Below the pieces are notes generated by a model. The model did no database searches. It was not told the origin of the DNA and was given only the letters and a program-made list of their open reading frames with translations. The translations under genes and the position numbers were made by a program. Below are positions 7,002-14,018 of a stretch of 21,628 nt of DNA, one piece after another. The stretch spans positions 1-21,628 of the forward strand of contig JAITHM010000050.1 of assembly GCA_031279965.1 (NCBI GenBank), in the 5' to 3' direction. Every line of letters starts with the position of its first letter. The first letter of the stretch is position 1. This DNA is from Spirochaetaceae bacterium. GTDB taxonomy: Bacteria; Spirochaetota; Spirochaetia; Treponematales; Breznakiellaceae.

Positions 7002-9799
7002 CGAATGAAATACTTTCACTTTTACACAGACATATAAACGAACATTCTATTGAAAGCGGCGCACGCTTTGTCTTCCACTCAGAAACTGCCGCCGTTTTTT
7101 GGGCACGGCACGCGCTTGCCGCATTTGACATACCGGTACTGGCACGAGAGCGTTTTATTGCGTGGGATGTATTCAAAGCTGAAAATTTATGTGCGGCATT
7201 TTCTGACAAACGGCCGGTAAACCGCACACTGCGGCTTTTGTATGCGCGCATGCTCTGCGAAAAAAACGCCGGAACGCCGTTTCTGCGCACGCTTGTTCCT
7301 CCAGCTTTTGCCGAAGACAGCCTCGTTTTTGCGCGGAATATCGCGGTAATTCTCCCAAGTCTTAAACTGTGGCGCAAAAAAACGCGGGAAACACGCGAAG
7401 ACGCCCTGTATGCCCCGGAATGGCATGACTTTATACTGATTGAAGAACACTACGAATCTTTTTTGGAAGAGCATAAACTCTTTGAGCCTTCCTGGGAAAA
7501 ACCTCCTTTTAAAGATACTCATCATGATTATTATATTATTTACCCCGCACTTATTGAAGATTTTGCCGAATACGAAGAACTGCTCTGTGCTCCCAATGTT
7601 CATAAAATTGATCTTCAGCTTACTGATGACGCGGATGCTCAACAGCTTTTGGTCTACGAGTCGGCTCATGCGGAAGTGCGCGCCGCCATGCTCGAAATAC
7701 GCCGCCTGCATGAAGAAGGCATTGCCTATGAAGATATAGCGTTGAGTGCCGGGGAACTTGAGCTTCTTGAACCATATCTTAAACAGAACTTGAAGGCATA
7801 TAATATTCCGTTTCGTATCCGTTCAGGAAAACCCATAGCAGATTATGCGGCAGGCTGTTTTTTTTCGCTTGTTGATGAGTGTGTCCGTGCTTCATTTTCA
7901 TGGAATGCTGTTCAAGCTTTGCTTACGGTTACCGCGCTTCCCTGGCGCTGCCCCAACAAAAACAGGGCGCTTCTTGACTTTGGCATTGCTAATAACTGCG
8001 TTGCAGGCTACCGGCACCGCGGAATAAAGCGTGATGTATGGGAGGATGCTTTTTACGGCAGTCAGAAGGATTCGCGCCTTCATAACCATTATCGCAAGCT
8101 TAAAGCCAAGCTAACGCGGATTGCACATTCAAAAAATTTTTCCGCATTGTTATATCACACACGTGATTTCTGCGCGCATTTTTTTCTTGATGCATGGACA
8201 GGAGAAAGTTCCCGAATTTTAGGCCGTGTCTTTGACGAGCTTTCTTCGCTTGTGCTGCTTGAAAAAAAATATCCTGCGCTTGCATCATCTGCACCGCTTG
8301 AAGTATTTTCCATGCTGCTTAAAGAGCGCATTCATGTGAGCGAAACAACACACAGCGGCGTGAATATTTTTGCCTATGGTGTTGCCGCATCAATTCCAGC
8401 GGCGGCGCATCTTGTTATAAATGCTCATCAGGATGCTCTTACCAAAGTATTTCGCCCGCTGTCGTTCCTGCGACAGGATAAACGAAAACTTTTATCTCTT
8501 GATGATAATGATGTATCAAAAGAATTTATAAAGAGTTATCAACAGACCATATATCCTGATGGCAGAAGGAACCGTGTGCGCATCAGTTTGTCGCGTCATG
8601 CTTTTTCTGGCGCGGCAATTCCGCACAGTTATTTTAACCGTCCGCATAGTTTGGAGGGGGGGCATCAGATTATTCTTAACGCCGCCGCGCCAAACAACGA
8701 CATCTATCATGCCGAAAAAGACTGGTGGGCACGCTGCACAGATTTTCCTGCCATGCTTTTCCCCGAACAAAAAACCGGTTTTGATTCATGGAGTTTTTTT
8801 TATCGCGCTTCGGCATACAACTTTCTGTATGAACCTGTTCCCAAAGACAGTAGTACGGCAGCCAGCATCCGTGAAAGAATCAAGCTTATCAAATACAAAG
8901 ACCGCGATGCGCCCTGTCCCGATGAAAAACTGCGTATTTCGGCAACAAGTCTTAATAATTTTTTTCCGTGCCCTGTGCATTGGCTGTATCACGATATTTT
9001 TAAACTTAAACCGTATGCTGTCCAGGCTCGCATGCTTGATGATGAAAATAAAGGCATACTCTACCATGAAATACTCCACGACCTTTTTGAACGGATTACC
9101 CAGGAAGACGGCGCATTTAAAACGGCACGCATTGCTGAATACAGCGCATGGACGGAAGAGATTGCTGCCGCAAAAGCACAAAGTTTTAAAGCTTTTCGCG
9201 GCCCGCTTGCCGCGCCGCTTATCGCGTCAATGGCAGAGGCGCTTGCGGCAAATATTACGCGGGTTTTAGAGTTTGAGGGCGCGCATTTTGATTTGTGGAG
9301 CTGCGCGGCGCTGGAAAAAGCCTGCCGCGAAGAACGGGAACATGTTATTCTTACCGGCACGATTGACCGGGTTTCCCTGTCGCCGGATTATATCCCCTGC
9401 ATTATTGATTATAAAAGCGGGCGTGTGCCGAAAAAAAGCGCCTGTGTTCAAAACGACTCTGCCACGTTGGAAGATTTTCAGATGCCGCTTTATATACGGC
9501 TTTTTGAATATTCAAATTCTACCCCTGTTGAATATGCGCTTTTTCTTCAAGTTGTACAAAACCGTCCTGTTTATGTTATCCGGCCCCAGGGAAGATCGGC
9601 TATTCAACGGGCTGATTATCAAACAACGATGGAGATGCTCGAGGTGTTTATCGCACGGCATGCGGCGGCAGTTTTGGAACTTGATTTAAGCCCCCGCGTG
9701 GCAGCGATAGATGCGTACGGAACGGCGTTTGCGCAGAAAAAAATTCCCCGCAAAAAATGTTCAAGCTGCGCCTATCGTACAATCTGCCGCAGCATATAG
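6998..9799 (+). CDS. AddB/RexB-like PD-(D/E)XK nuclease with Fe-S cysteine motif
   Basis: The 933-residue protein carries a RecB-type nuclease domain at its C-terminus. GILYHEILHDLFE contains H690, GTIDRV gives D790, and IIDYKSG gives D804 and K806. Cysteine C658 before the domain and C921-x2-C924-x5-C930 after it match the [4Fe-4S] staple of AddB-type nucleases. The N-terminal two thirds resemble the degenerate helicase part of such proteins, but I see no Walker A. The likely role is processing of DNA ends in recombination or repair. Canonical addB is next to the helicase-nuclease addA; here the neighbours are a DUF4143 ATPase upstream and a LolA-like gene downstream, so this is either an orphan subunit or a spirochete-specific variant. 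The start is GTG 6998 in a GTGA overlap. Confidence 0.75.
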   Translation: MTNEILSLLHRHINEHSIESGARFVFHSETAAVFWARHALAAFDIPVLARERFIAWDVFKAENLCAAFSDKRPVNRTLRLLYARMLCEKNAGTPFLRTLVPPAFAEDSLVFARNIAVILPSLKLWRKKTRETREDALYAPEWHDFILIEEHYESFLEEHKLFEPSWEKPPFKDTHHDYYIIYPALIEDFAEYEELLCAPNVHKIDLQLTDDADAQQLLVYESAHAEVRAAMLEIRRLHEEGIAYEDIALSAGELELLEPYLKQNLKAYNIPFRIRSGKPIADYAAGCFFSLVDECVRASFSWNAVQALLTVTALPWRCPNKNRALLDFGIANNCVAGYRHRGIKRDVWEDAFYGSQKDSRLHNHYRKLKAKLTRIAHSKNFSALLYHTRDFCAHFFLDAWTGESSRILGRVFDELSSLVLLEKKYPALASSAPLEVFSMLLKERIHVSETTHSGVNIFAYGVAASIPAAAHLVINAHQDALTKVFRPLSFLRQDKRKLLSLDDNDVSKEFIKSYQQTIYPDGRRNRVRISLSRHAFSGAAIPHSYFNRPHSLEGGHQIILNAAAPNNDIYHAEKDWWARCTDFPAMLFPEQKTGFDSWSFFYRASAYNFLYEPVPKDSSTAASIRERIKLIKYKDRDAPCPDEKLRISATSLNNFFPCPVHWLYHDIFKLKPYAVQARMLDDENKGILYHEILHDLFERITQEDGAFKTARIAEYSAWTEEIAAAKAQSFKAFRGPLAAPLIASMAEALAANITRVLEFEGAHFDLWSCAALEKACREEREHVILTGTIDRVSLSPDYIPCIIDYKSGRVPKKSACVQNDSATLEDFQMPLYIRLFEYSNSTPVEYALFLQVVQNRPVYVIRPQGRSAIQRADYQTTMEMLEVFIARHAAAVLELDLSPRVAAIDAYGTAFAQKKIPRKKCSSCAYRTICRSI

Positions 9800-9876
9800 C
9801 CTTAGAGCCTGTCCCAAAACTCATGCGCGGCAATTTTGCGGCGTCTTTTGAACATGGTGTCTTCAAGATTGAGCTA
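9800..9876. other. Intergenic segment with possible decayed element
   Basis: On the minus strand, 9855-9802 reads as a 17-codon frame MFKRRRKIAAHEFWDRL followed by a stop. The sequence TTTTGGGACAGGCTC at its end resembles the kind of short terminal sequence left by insertion elements. GGCAATTTTGCGGCG forms only a weak hairpin, so no firm terminator can be called for the nuclease gene. This is suggestive only. Confidence 0.2.
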
Positions 9877-9905
9877 TTGACATATTTTACTAGGACAATT
9901 AAGAT
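9877..9905 (+). promoter_or_regulatory. Sigma-70-type promoter for the LolA-like/OMP operon
   Basis: A perfect TTGACA (9877-9882) is followed after exactly 17 bp by TAAGAT (9900-9905, 4/6). A 12-bp direct repeat, AAGATTGARCTA, occurs at 9865-9876 and 9901-9912, just before the -35 and overlapping the -10. It may be a regulator site. Transcription would start near 9912. Confidence 0.65.
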
Positions 9906-9941
9906 TGAACTAGTGCATTAGCACAAATTGAAGGAGAACTT

Positions 9942-10682
9942 ATGAAAAACAGAATGATTGGTCTTGTCCTGGCGGCAGCGTTGCCGTACGTGCTGACGGC
10001 GCAGCAGCCTTCCGCAGAAGCGTTGTTGGATCGTATCGACAACAATGAGATTTACGACACGATCATGTACGATGGAGAAATGATTATCACCTACAAAGGG
10101 CAGCGTTTTGTAAAGACGATGAAGGTGTGGGCGAAAGGGAGCACTCTCAGTTTTATTGAATTCACCAACACTGATGATGTGGGCACGAAGTACCTAAAAC
10201 GCGATGGCCGGCTGTATATGTATTCGCTGGATCTTGAAAAACCTCTGCTTATCTCCAGCAATATGCTCAAACAATCGATGATGAACAGCGATATGTCATA
10301 CGAGGATACCATCGACAACGATAAACTTTCCGTGCGTTATACGTCCCGCATCGCCGGAGAGGAGGCAGTGGACGGAAAAAGCTGCTGGGTGCTGGAACTT
10401 ACGGCAAAGAAAAAAACAGAAAGTTACCCCACGCAGAAAATATGGGTGGACAAGGCTTCAGGCGATATGGTGCGCTCCGAGCAATACGCGCTTTCCGGCA
10501 AAAAACTCAAAGAATACCGCCTGCGTAAAGTAGAAAGCTTTGGCGGGAAGCGGTATCCCGTTGAAGTTGAAATCCGCGACCTTTTGCGGCGGGACAGCAG
10601 CACGGTCATGACGATGAAGAACGTCGTGCTTGACAAGCCAATTGCCGACAGCGTATTCAGCACCCAAAATCTGGAACGCTAG
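9942..10682 (+). CDS. LolA-like periplasmic outer-membrane lipoprotein-sorting family protein
   Basis: This is a 246-residue exported protein. The signal peptide (MKNRMIGLVLAAALPYVLTA, cleavage after A20) is followed by a LolA-like half-barrel: SAEALLDRID, then YDGEMIITYKGQRFVKTMKVWAKG, a run of beta strands, and a C-terminal IADSVFSTQNLER. The family (COG2834-type, distinct from classical LolA) binds lipid or lipoprotein acyl chains in the periplasm and often sits beside RND/MMPL exporters or outer-membrane proteins. Here the partner gene, 31 bp downstream, encodes a predicted outer-membrane barrel. The start ATG is preceded by AAGGAGA with good spacing. The cargo and any inner-membrane exporter are not in this window. 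Confidence 0.8.
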   Translation: MKNRMIGLVLAAALPYVLTAQQPSAEALLDRIDNNEIYDTIMYDGEMIITYKGQRFVKTMKVWAKGSTLSFIEFTNTDDVGTKYLKRDGRLYMYSLDLEKPLLISSNMLKQSMMNSDMSYEDTIDNDKLSVRYTSRIAGEEAVDGKSCWVLELTAKKKTESYPTQKIWVDKASGDMVRSEQYALSGKKLKEYRLRKVESFGGKRYPVEVEIRDLLRRDSSTVMTMKNVVLDKPIADSVFSTQNLER

Positions 10683-10713
10683 GCACAAGAACCTTGATTA
10701 ATAGGAGTACGGC

Positions 10714-11856
10714 ATGAAAAAAAACTATTGTGCAGTGTTCATCATGATGATAATAAATGTGACGCTTTTTGGAGCACCGTCGTTTTCTGGCGTGCTTGAC
10801 AGTACGTTCAGTGCCCGTTTGTGGGACAAAGAGCCGGCGCAGGGAACCTTTACCCTGGAAGAATACCTTAACCTGCGAATGCAGGCAAAAATAGGCAGTC
10901 TTGCAGCTTTTTACAGCGCATTTAATTTTATCGCATCTGCCGGTGAAAACGCTGCTCTGCTCGGCTTGAACACGGGAGCGAATTTTGCCGCCGCCATCGA
11001 ACTGGAACGGCTCTATCTGCGTTTCACAACAGAACATACGGGGCTTGATATTGGCCTTTTCCGCCAGGCATTCGGCTATGGGCAGATCTGGGGGCCGATG
11101 GATTTCCTTAATTCACGTAATCCGCTTCTGCCAGATGCCCGCCCCCGGGCAATTTTAGGCGCCGCATACGCTGTCTTCCCAGGTGATACCAGTAAAATTC
11201 TCGCCTTTGTCTCCGCCCCGAAAGATCCAGTAAATGCCCAGTGGAACGGAGCATTTACTGGAATTGCCACCGAAAAGCACAGCGACAAATTCAGTATTCA
11301 GGCGCTCTACTCGTATGAAACGCCGCACTCCCTTCCTCAAAGCGCGGTGGATTACACGGCTGGCATACACCGCGGAGGACTTTCGCTTAAAGCGGATGTT
11401 GTTGCGGGTATCTTTGCCGATGCCCTTTACAAGCTTAACCCGCATAAACCAAGCGGACTGGACAGCTTTGCAGTAAGCTGCGGCGCCGACTATTCGTTTG
11501 GCCCCCGCGAGCCGAATATTTGGTTCCAAAGCCTTATCGTAATGACAAGCTACCTTTACAGCGGCGCAAACTCAGAAATGGCGTTCAACGAAGGCGGCAT
11601 CTACCGGCAGGAACATTATCTTTATCCCAGCGTTCAATACAACATGACAAACTATACTTCGCTGAGCGCCGCAGCCATTATTGCGTTGGAAGACGGGTCG
11701 TTTGCGCCGGTTCTAAGCTTTCAGCAAAGCATTGCACAGGGACTCGACCTTACCGTTAACGCCCAGTTCTACCCGTGTCAAACCGGAGAGTTTGGCAGAA
11801 CTGGCGTTTTCACTCAGGCCGCCGCGCTCAGCGCCAAACTGAGCGCTCGTTTTTGA
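10714..11856 (+). CDS. Predicted outer-membrane beta-barrel protein
   Basis: The 380-residue protein has a signal peptide (cleavage predicted after FGA, residue 21). It continues as alternating hydrophobic strands rich in Tyr, Ala and Gly, with segments such as GLDIGLFRQAFGYGQIWGP and LSAKLSARF. The terminal phenylalanine fits the BAM recognition signal. I do not recognise a specific family. AGGAG precedes the ATG, and the gene is 31 bp after the LolA-like gene, so the pair probably forms one transcript. A plausible but unproven reading is that the LolA-like protein delivers a substrate to, or works alongside, this barrel. The last codons contain the transcription terminator. Confidence 0.75.
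   Translation: MKKNYCAVFIMMIINVTLFGAPSFSGVLDSTFSARLWDKEPAQGTFTLEEYLNLRMQAKIGSLAAFYSAFNFIASAGENAALLGLNTGANFAAAIELERLYLRFTTEHTGLDIGLFRQAFGYGQIWGPMDFLNSRNPLLPDARPRAILGAAYAVFPGDTSKILAFVSAPKDPVNAQWNGAFTGIATEKHSDKFSIQALYSYETPHSLPQSAVDYTAGIHRGGLSLKADVVAGIFADALYKLNPHKPSGLDSFAVSCGADYSFGPREPNIWFQSLIVMTSYLYSGANSEMAFNEGGIYRQEHYLYPSVQYNMTNYTSLSAAAIIALEDGSFAPVLSFQQSIAQGLDLTVNAQFYPCQTGEFGRTGVFTQAAALSAKLSARF
11824..11854 (+). terminator. Intrinsic terminator embedded in the OMP 3' coding end
   Basis: GCGCTCAG (11824-11831) pairs perfectly with CTGAGCGC (11839-11846) across a 7-nt loop. It is followed by TCG and a T5 run (11850-11854). The hairpin lies within the last codons of the barrel gene, whose stop is at 11854-11856. 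Confidence 0.7.
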
Positions 11857-11889
11857 GTGTCTGCCTGCGACTGCATCAAATAGGAATGC

Positions 11890-11919
11890 TTGCCATCATT
11901 CCATAACATCATTTATATT
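11890..11919 (+). promoter_or_regulatory. Promoter for the DUF3782-type gene
   Basis: TTGCCA (11890-11895, 5/6) and TATATT (11914-11919, 5/6) are separated by 18 bp. They lie between the upstream terminator and the GGAGG ribosome site at 11933-11937. Confidence 0.55.
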
Positions 11920-11942
11920 TAAAACATCAGACGGAGGTTTTT

Positions 11943-12725
11943 ATGCCATACATGACAGCAGAAGAAGCGGCGGAATGGGGGAAAACCCTCAGTTTCGAGA
12001 AAGTTTGGGCCGCCTTGATGGAAACCAGGGCAAATCTTGAAGAAGACCGCAGAAAAGCGGAAGAAGAGCGCGAGAAAGACCGCAAGAGGGCGGAAGAAGA
12101 GCGCGAGAAAGACCGCAAGAGGGCGGAAGAAGAGCACAAGAAAGCGGAAGAAGAGCGCGAGAAAGACCGCAAGAGGGCGGAAGAAGAGCACAAGAAAGCG
12201 GAGGAAGAGCGCGAGAAAGACCGCAAGAGGGCGGAGGAGTTCGATAAGGGTATGGCGGCCTTACGTGCGGAAGTTGATAAAACGACGAAAAACATCAACG
12301 GTTTGTCCGCTTCGGTAGGTGAACTGATGCAAAAAATGGTGGCAACGCGGCTTTGGGATAAATTCCGGGAATTAGGCTATGAATTTTCGCAAGGCAGTGA
12401 ATGCAGGAAATTTATCCGAGAAAAACGAGTGCTGGCCGAGGCCGATGTTTTTCTTGAAAACGGTATTTACGCAATGGCCGTGGAAGTTAAGACAAAGCTT
12501 GAAGTAAGTGATGTAGATGACCACCTTGAACGTATGGATATAATAAGTAAATTTATGCGGGAGCGTGGAGACCGGCGTGAACTCCTTGGGGCCGTCGCCG
12601 GAGGCATTGTGTCCGAAAGCGCCCTCAACTATGCACAAAAAAAAGGCTTTTTCGTTATAGCACAAAACGGTGAAGCCGTAGAAATTGCAGAAAGCCCTGG
12701 TAACTTCAAGCCAAGGATCTGGTAA
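11943..12725 (+). CDS. DUF3782-type protein: coiled coil plus PD-(D/E)XK-like domain
   Basis: This is a 260-residue protein of a family that is abundant in gut treponemes. An N-terminal helix (TAEEAAEWGKTLSFEKVWAAL) is followed by a highly charged coiled coil (residues 33-99) made of 11- and 7-residue repeats. The C-terminal globular domain contains AEADVFLENG (D168), VEVKTK (E181, K183) and VDDHLERM, the arrangement expected of a PD-(D/E)XK nuclease fold. Whether it cuts DNA is unknown. It stands alone with its own promoter and GGAGG site between two terminated or differently regulated units. The coiled-coil length is probably variable between strains because it is encoded by near-perfect DNA repeats. 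The family function is not established. Confidence 0.78.
   Translation: MPYMTAEEAAEWGKTLSFEKVWAALMETRANLEEDRRKAEEEREKDRKRAEEEREKDRKRAEEEHKKAEEEREKDRKRAEEEHKKAEEEREKDRKRAEEFDKGMAALRAEVDKTTKNINGLSASVGELMQKMVATRLWDKFRELGYEFSQGSECRKFIREKRVLAEADVFLENGIYAMAVEVKTKLEVSDVDDHLERMDIISKFMRERGDRRELLGAVAGGIVSESALNYAQKKGFFVIAQNGEAVEIAESPGNFKPRIW
12057..12230 (+). repeat. In-frame 33-bp/21-bp tandem repeats encoding the coiled coil
   Basis: The order is 33-33-21-33-21-33 bp. The 33-bp unit encodes AEEEREKDRKR and the 21-bp unit AEEEHKK. Units are nearly identical in DNA, so slippage or recombination could change the coiled-coil length without breaking the frame. Confidence 0.9.
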
Positions 12726-12772
12726 AGGCCTTCCCGCATCAGCCGTCCTTCTCCACAACCAATGAACGCAGT

Positions 12773-12799
12773 TAAGAGCGGGCGCGGCATTTCCGATAA
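12773..12799 (+). promoter_or_regulatory. Sigma-28 (FliA)-like promoter upstream of the FlgN-like gene
   Basis: TAAG (12773-12776) is followed by 15 bp and TCCGATAA (12792-12799). The flagellar consensus is TAAA-N15-GCCGATAA, so there is one mismatch in each element. It lies 12 bp before the GGAGG at 12811-12815. Confidence 0.6.
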
Positions 12800-12820
12800 G
12801 AAAAGAACAGGGAGGAATTG

Positions 12821-13336
12821 ATGGCAGTTTTACAAACAACAACACCCCAAACAGCGGAGCACGGTGCGGAGAAACTATGCCGTATTTTCGATGCGGAAAC
12901 AGCGGTTCTTGTCATCATAGAGGCGCTTCAACACGAGATCGAAGCGGCTGTTTATAACAAGCGCTGGATTGATTTTGACAATGCCCAGCAGCGGCTTACC
13001 CGGGAAAGCGGCCGGCTGGAAATGCTTGAAGCGGAACGGTGCGCAATTTTTGATGATGCAGAATCCGGCCGCGAGGTTGATTTTTACCTGTGGGCGTCGG
13101 CATATCCGTCAGAGGAACGGGAGCATTTGTTGAAGTCATACCGGGCGTTAAAGCGTCAAACAGCAAAAATAAAAACGGCCAACGAAGCTTTTTCCGCGTA
13201 TTTGGAGGAGATGCAGCGTGTTGTTGCGCTCTTTCTTGATGCAGCCTTTCCTGAACGGCGGGGCGGCCTTTACGGACGGTATGGCAAAACGCGCGGGGCA
13301 GACATGCGCAGAGTGGTGCTTGATAAACAGTTTTAG
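12821..13336 (+). CDS. FlgN-like flagellar export chaperone (tentative)
   Basis: The protein is 171 residues and almost wholly helical. It has the layout of FlgN chaperones: a long N-terminal helix (AVLVIIEALQHEIEAAVYNKRW), then a heptad-rich pair (LTRESGRLEMLEAERCAIFDDAE). A late NEAFSAYLEEMQRVVALF helix follows, and a short basic tail (YGRYGKTRGADMRR) of the type FlgN uses before its partner-binding end. FlgN escorts the hook-filament junction proteins FlgK and FlgL to the export gate. Two observations support the call: a sigma-28-like promoter immediately upstream, and flbB downstream. Sequence similarity alone is weak, and another small flagellar coiled-coil protein is possible. ATG 12821 follows GGAGG with a 5-nt gap and is preferred to a TTG three bases upstream. 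Confidence 0.5.
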   Translation: MAVLQTTTPQTAEHGAEKLCRIFDAETAVLVIIEALQHEIEAAVYNKRWIDFDNAQQRLTRESGRLEMLEAERCAIFDDAESGREVDFYLWASAYPSEEREHLLKSYRALKRQTAKIKTANEAFSAYLEEMQRVVALFLDAAFPERRGGLYGRYGKTRGADMRRVVLDKQF

Positions 13337-13408
13337 CTTCTATTACTATAGAGTTGCTGTATCTGATGCCCGTTGCAGGGCGGGAGATCGCAGAATAAAG
13401 AGGGGAAT

Positions 13409-14005
13409 ATGGCTCGGTCTCTATTACTCATACTTTTAATCGCAATGGCGGTTGCCGGTGGACTTGTATGGTTTGATCACCTTAATGTTATTGACATTAA
13501 AACAACGCTTGCTCCTGTGTACAAGTTTTTGGGTATTCAGGGGCGAAGCCAGCTGCCGGCAGCAGAAGGCGAGATCATTAATTTGGATGCGGAGCGGCTT
13601 GCGGTACGGCTTGAGGCGCTTGACCTCCAGGCGAAGGAACTTGAAAAAAACGCCGCGGAAATTGCCGCTCAGCGCACTCAAATAGAGCAGATGGCGGCGG
13701 AAATTGAAACCCGCCAACAAGGGCTTGATGAGCGTGAAAAGTCAATGACGGCAACTGAAGAGCTTGGTGCGGTAAGAAACAAAAATGTTGAACAGATAGC
13801 CAAATATCTTGCCGGCATACCGCCGGAAAGCGCCGTTGCCAATCTGCTTGCGCTTGATGATCAGTATGCCATTGATATTTTGCGAAAAGTTGAAGAGCTC
13901 GCTCAGGCGGCGGGTACCGCATCGATCGTCTCGTTTTGGTTCTCGCTCATGCCGCCGGAACGCGCTGCCGACCTTCAACGAAAAATGATTGAACGGCCTG
14001 ATTAA
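13409..14005 (+). CDS. flbB: Periplasmic flagellar collar protein FlbB (MotE-like)
   Basis: The 198-residue protein has one N-terminal membrane segment (residues 3-21, LLLILLIAMAVAGGLV). A periplasmic coiled coil spans about 60-117, and a C-terminal MgtE_N/MotE-like domain ends in FWFSLMPPERAADLQRKM (177-193). That order is characteristic of MotE and of the spirochetal FlbB protein, which sits at the base of the periplasmic flagellar motor and organises the collar around the stators. ATG 13409, preceded by AGGGGA, is chosen over an upstream TTG at 13373. The gene is 72 bp after the FlgN-like gene and 13 bp before the HEAT-repeat gene, so the three probably share a transcript. Confidence 0.75.
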   Translation: MARSLLLILLIAMAVAGGLVWFDHLNVIDIKTTLAPVYKFLGIQGRSQLPAAEGEIINLDAERLAVRLEALDLQAKELEKNAAEIAAQRTQIEQMAAEIETRQQGLDEREKSMTATEELGAVRNKNVEQIAKYLAGIPPESAVANLLALDDQYAIDILRKVEELAQAAGTASIVSFWFSLMPPERAADLQRKMIERPD

Positions 14006-14018
14006 GCGAGGGCTTGAT

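Noticed and set aside
9802..9855. Possible small protein MFKRRRKIAAHEFWDRL on the minus strand
   Set aside because: It is only 17 codons, with no ribosome site that I can defend; kept only as a possible element remnant.
12057..12230. CRISPR-like regular spacing of repeats
   Set aside because: Repeats are contiguous, lack spacers and code in frame for a coiled coil.
12037..12318. Plus-strand 93-codon Lys/Arg-rich frame and minus-strand Phe/Leu- or Ser-rich frames
   Set aside because: They are other-frame readings of the 33/21-bp coding repeats of the DUF3782-type gene.
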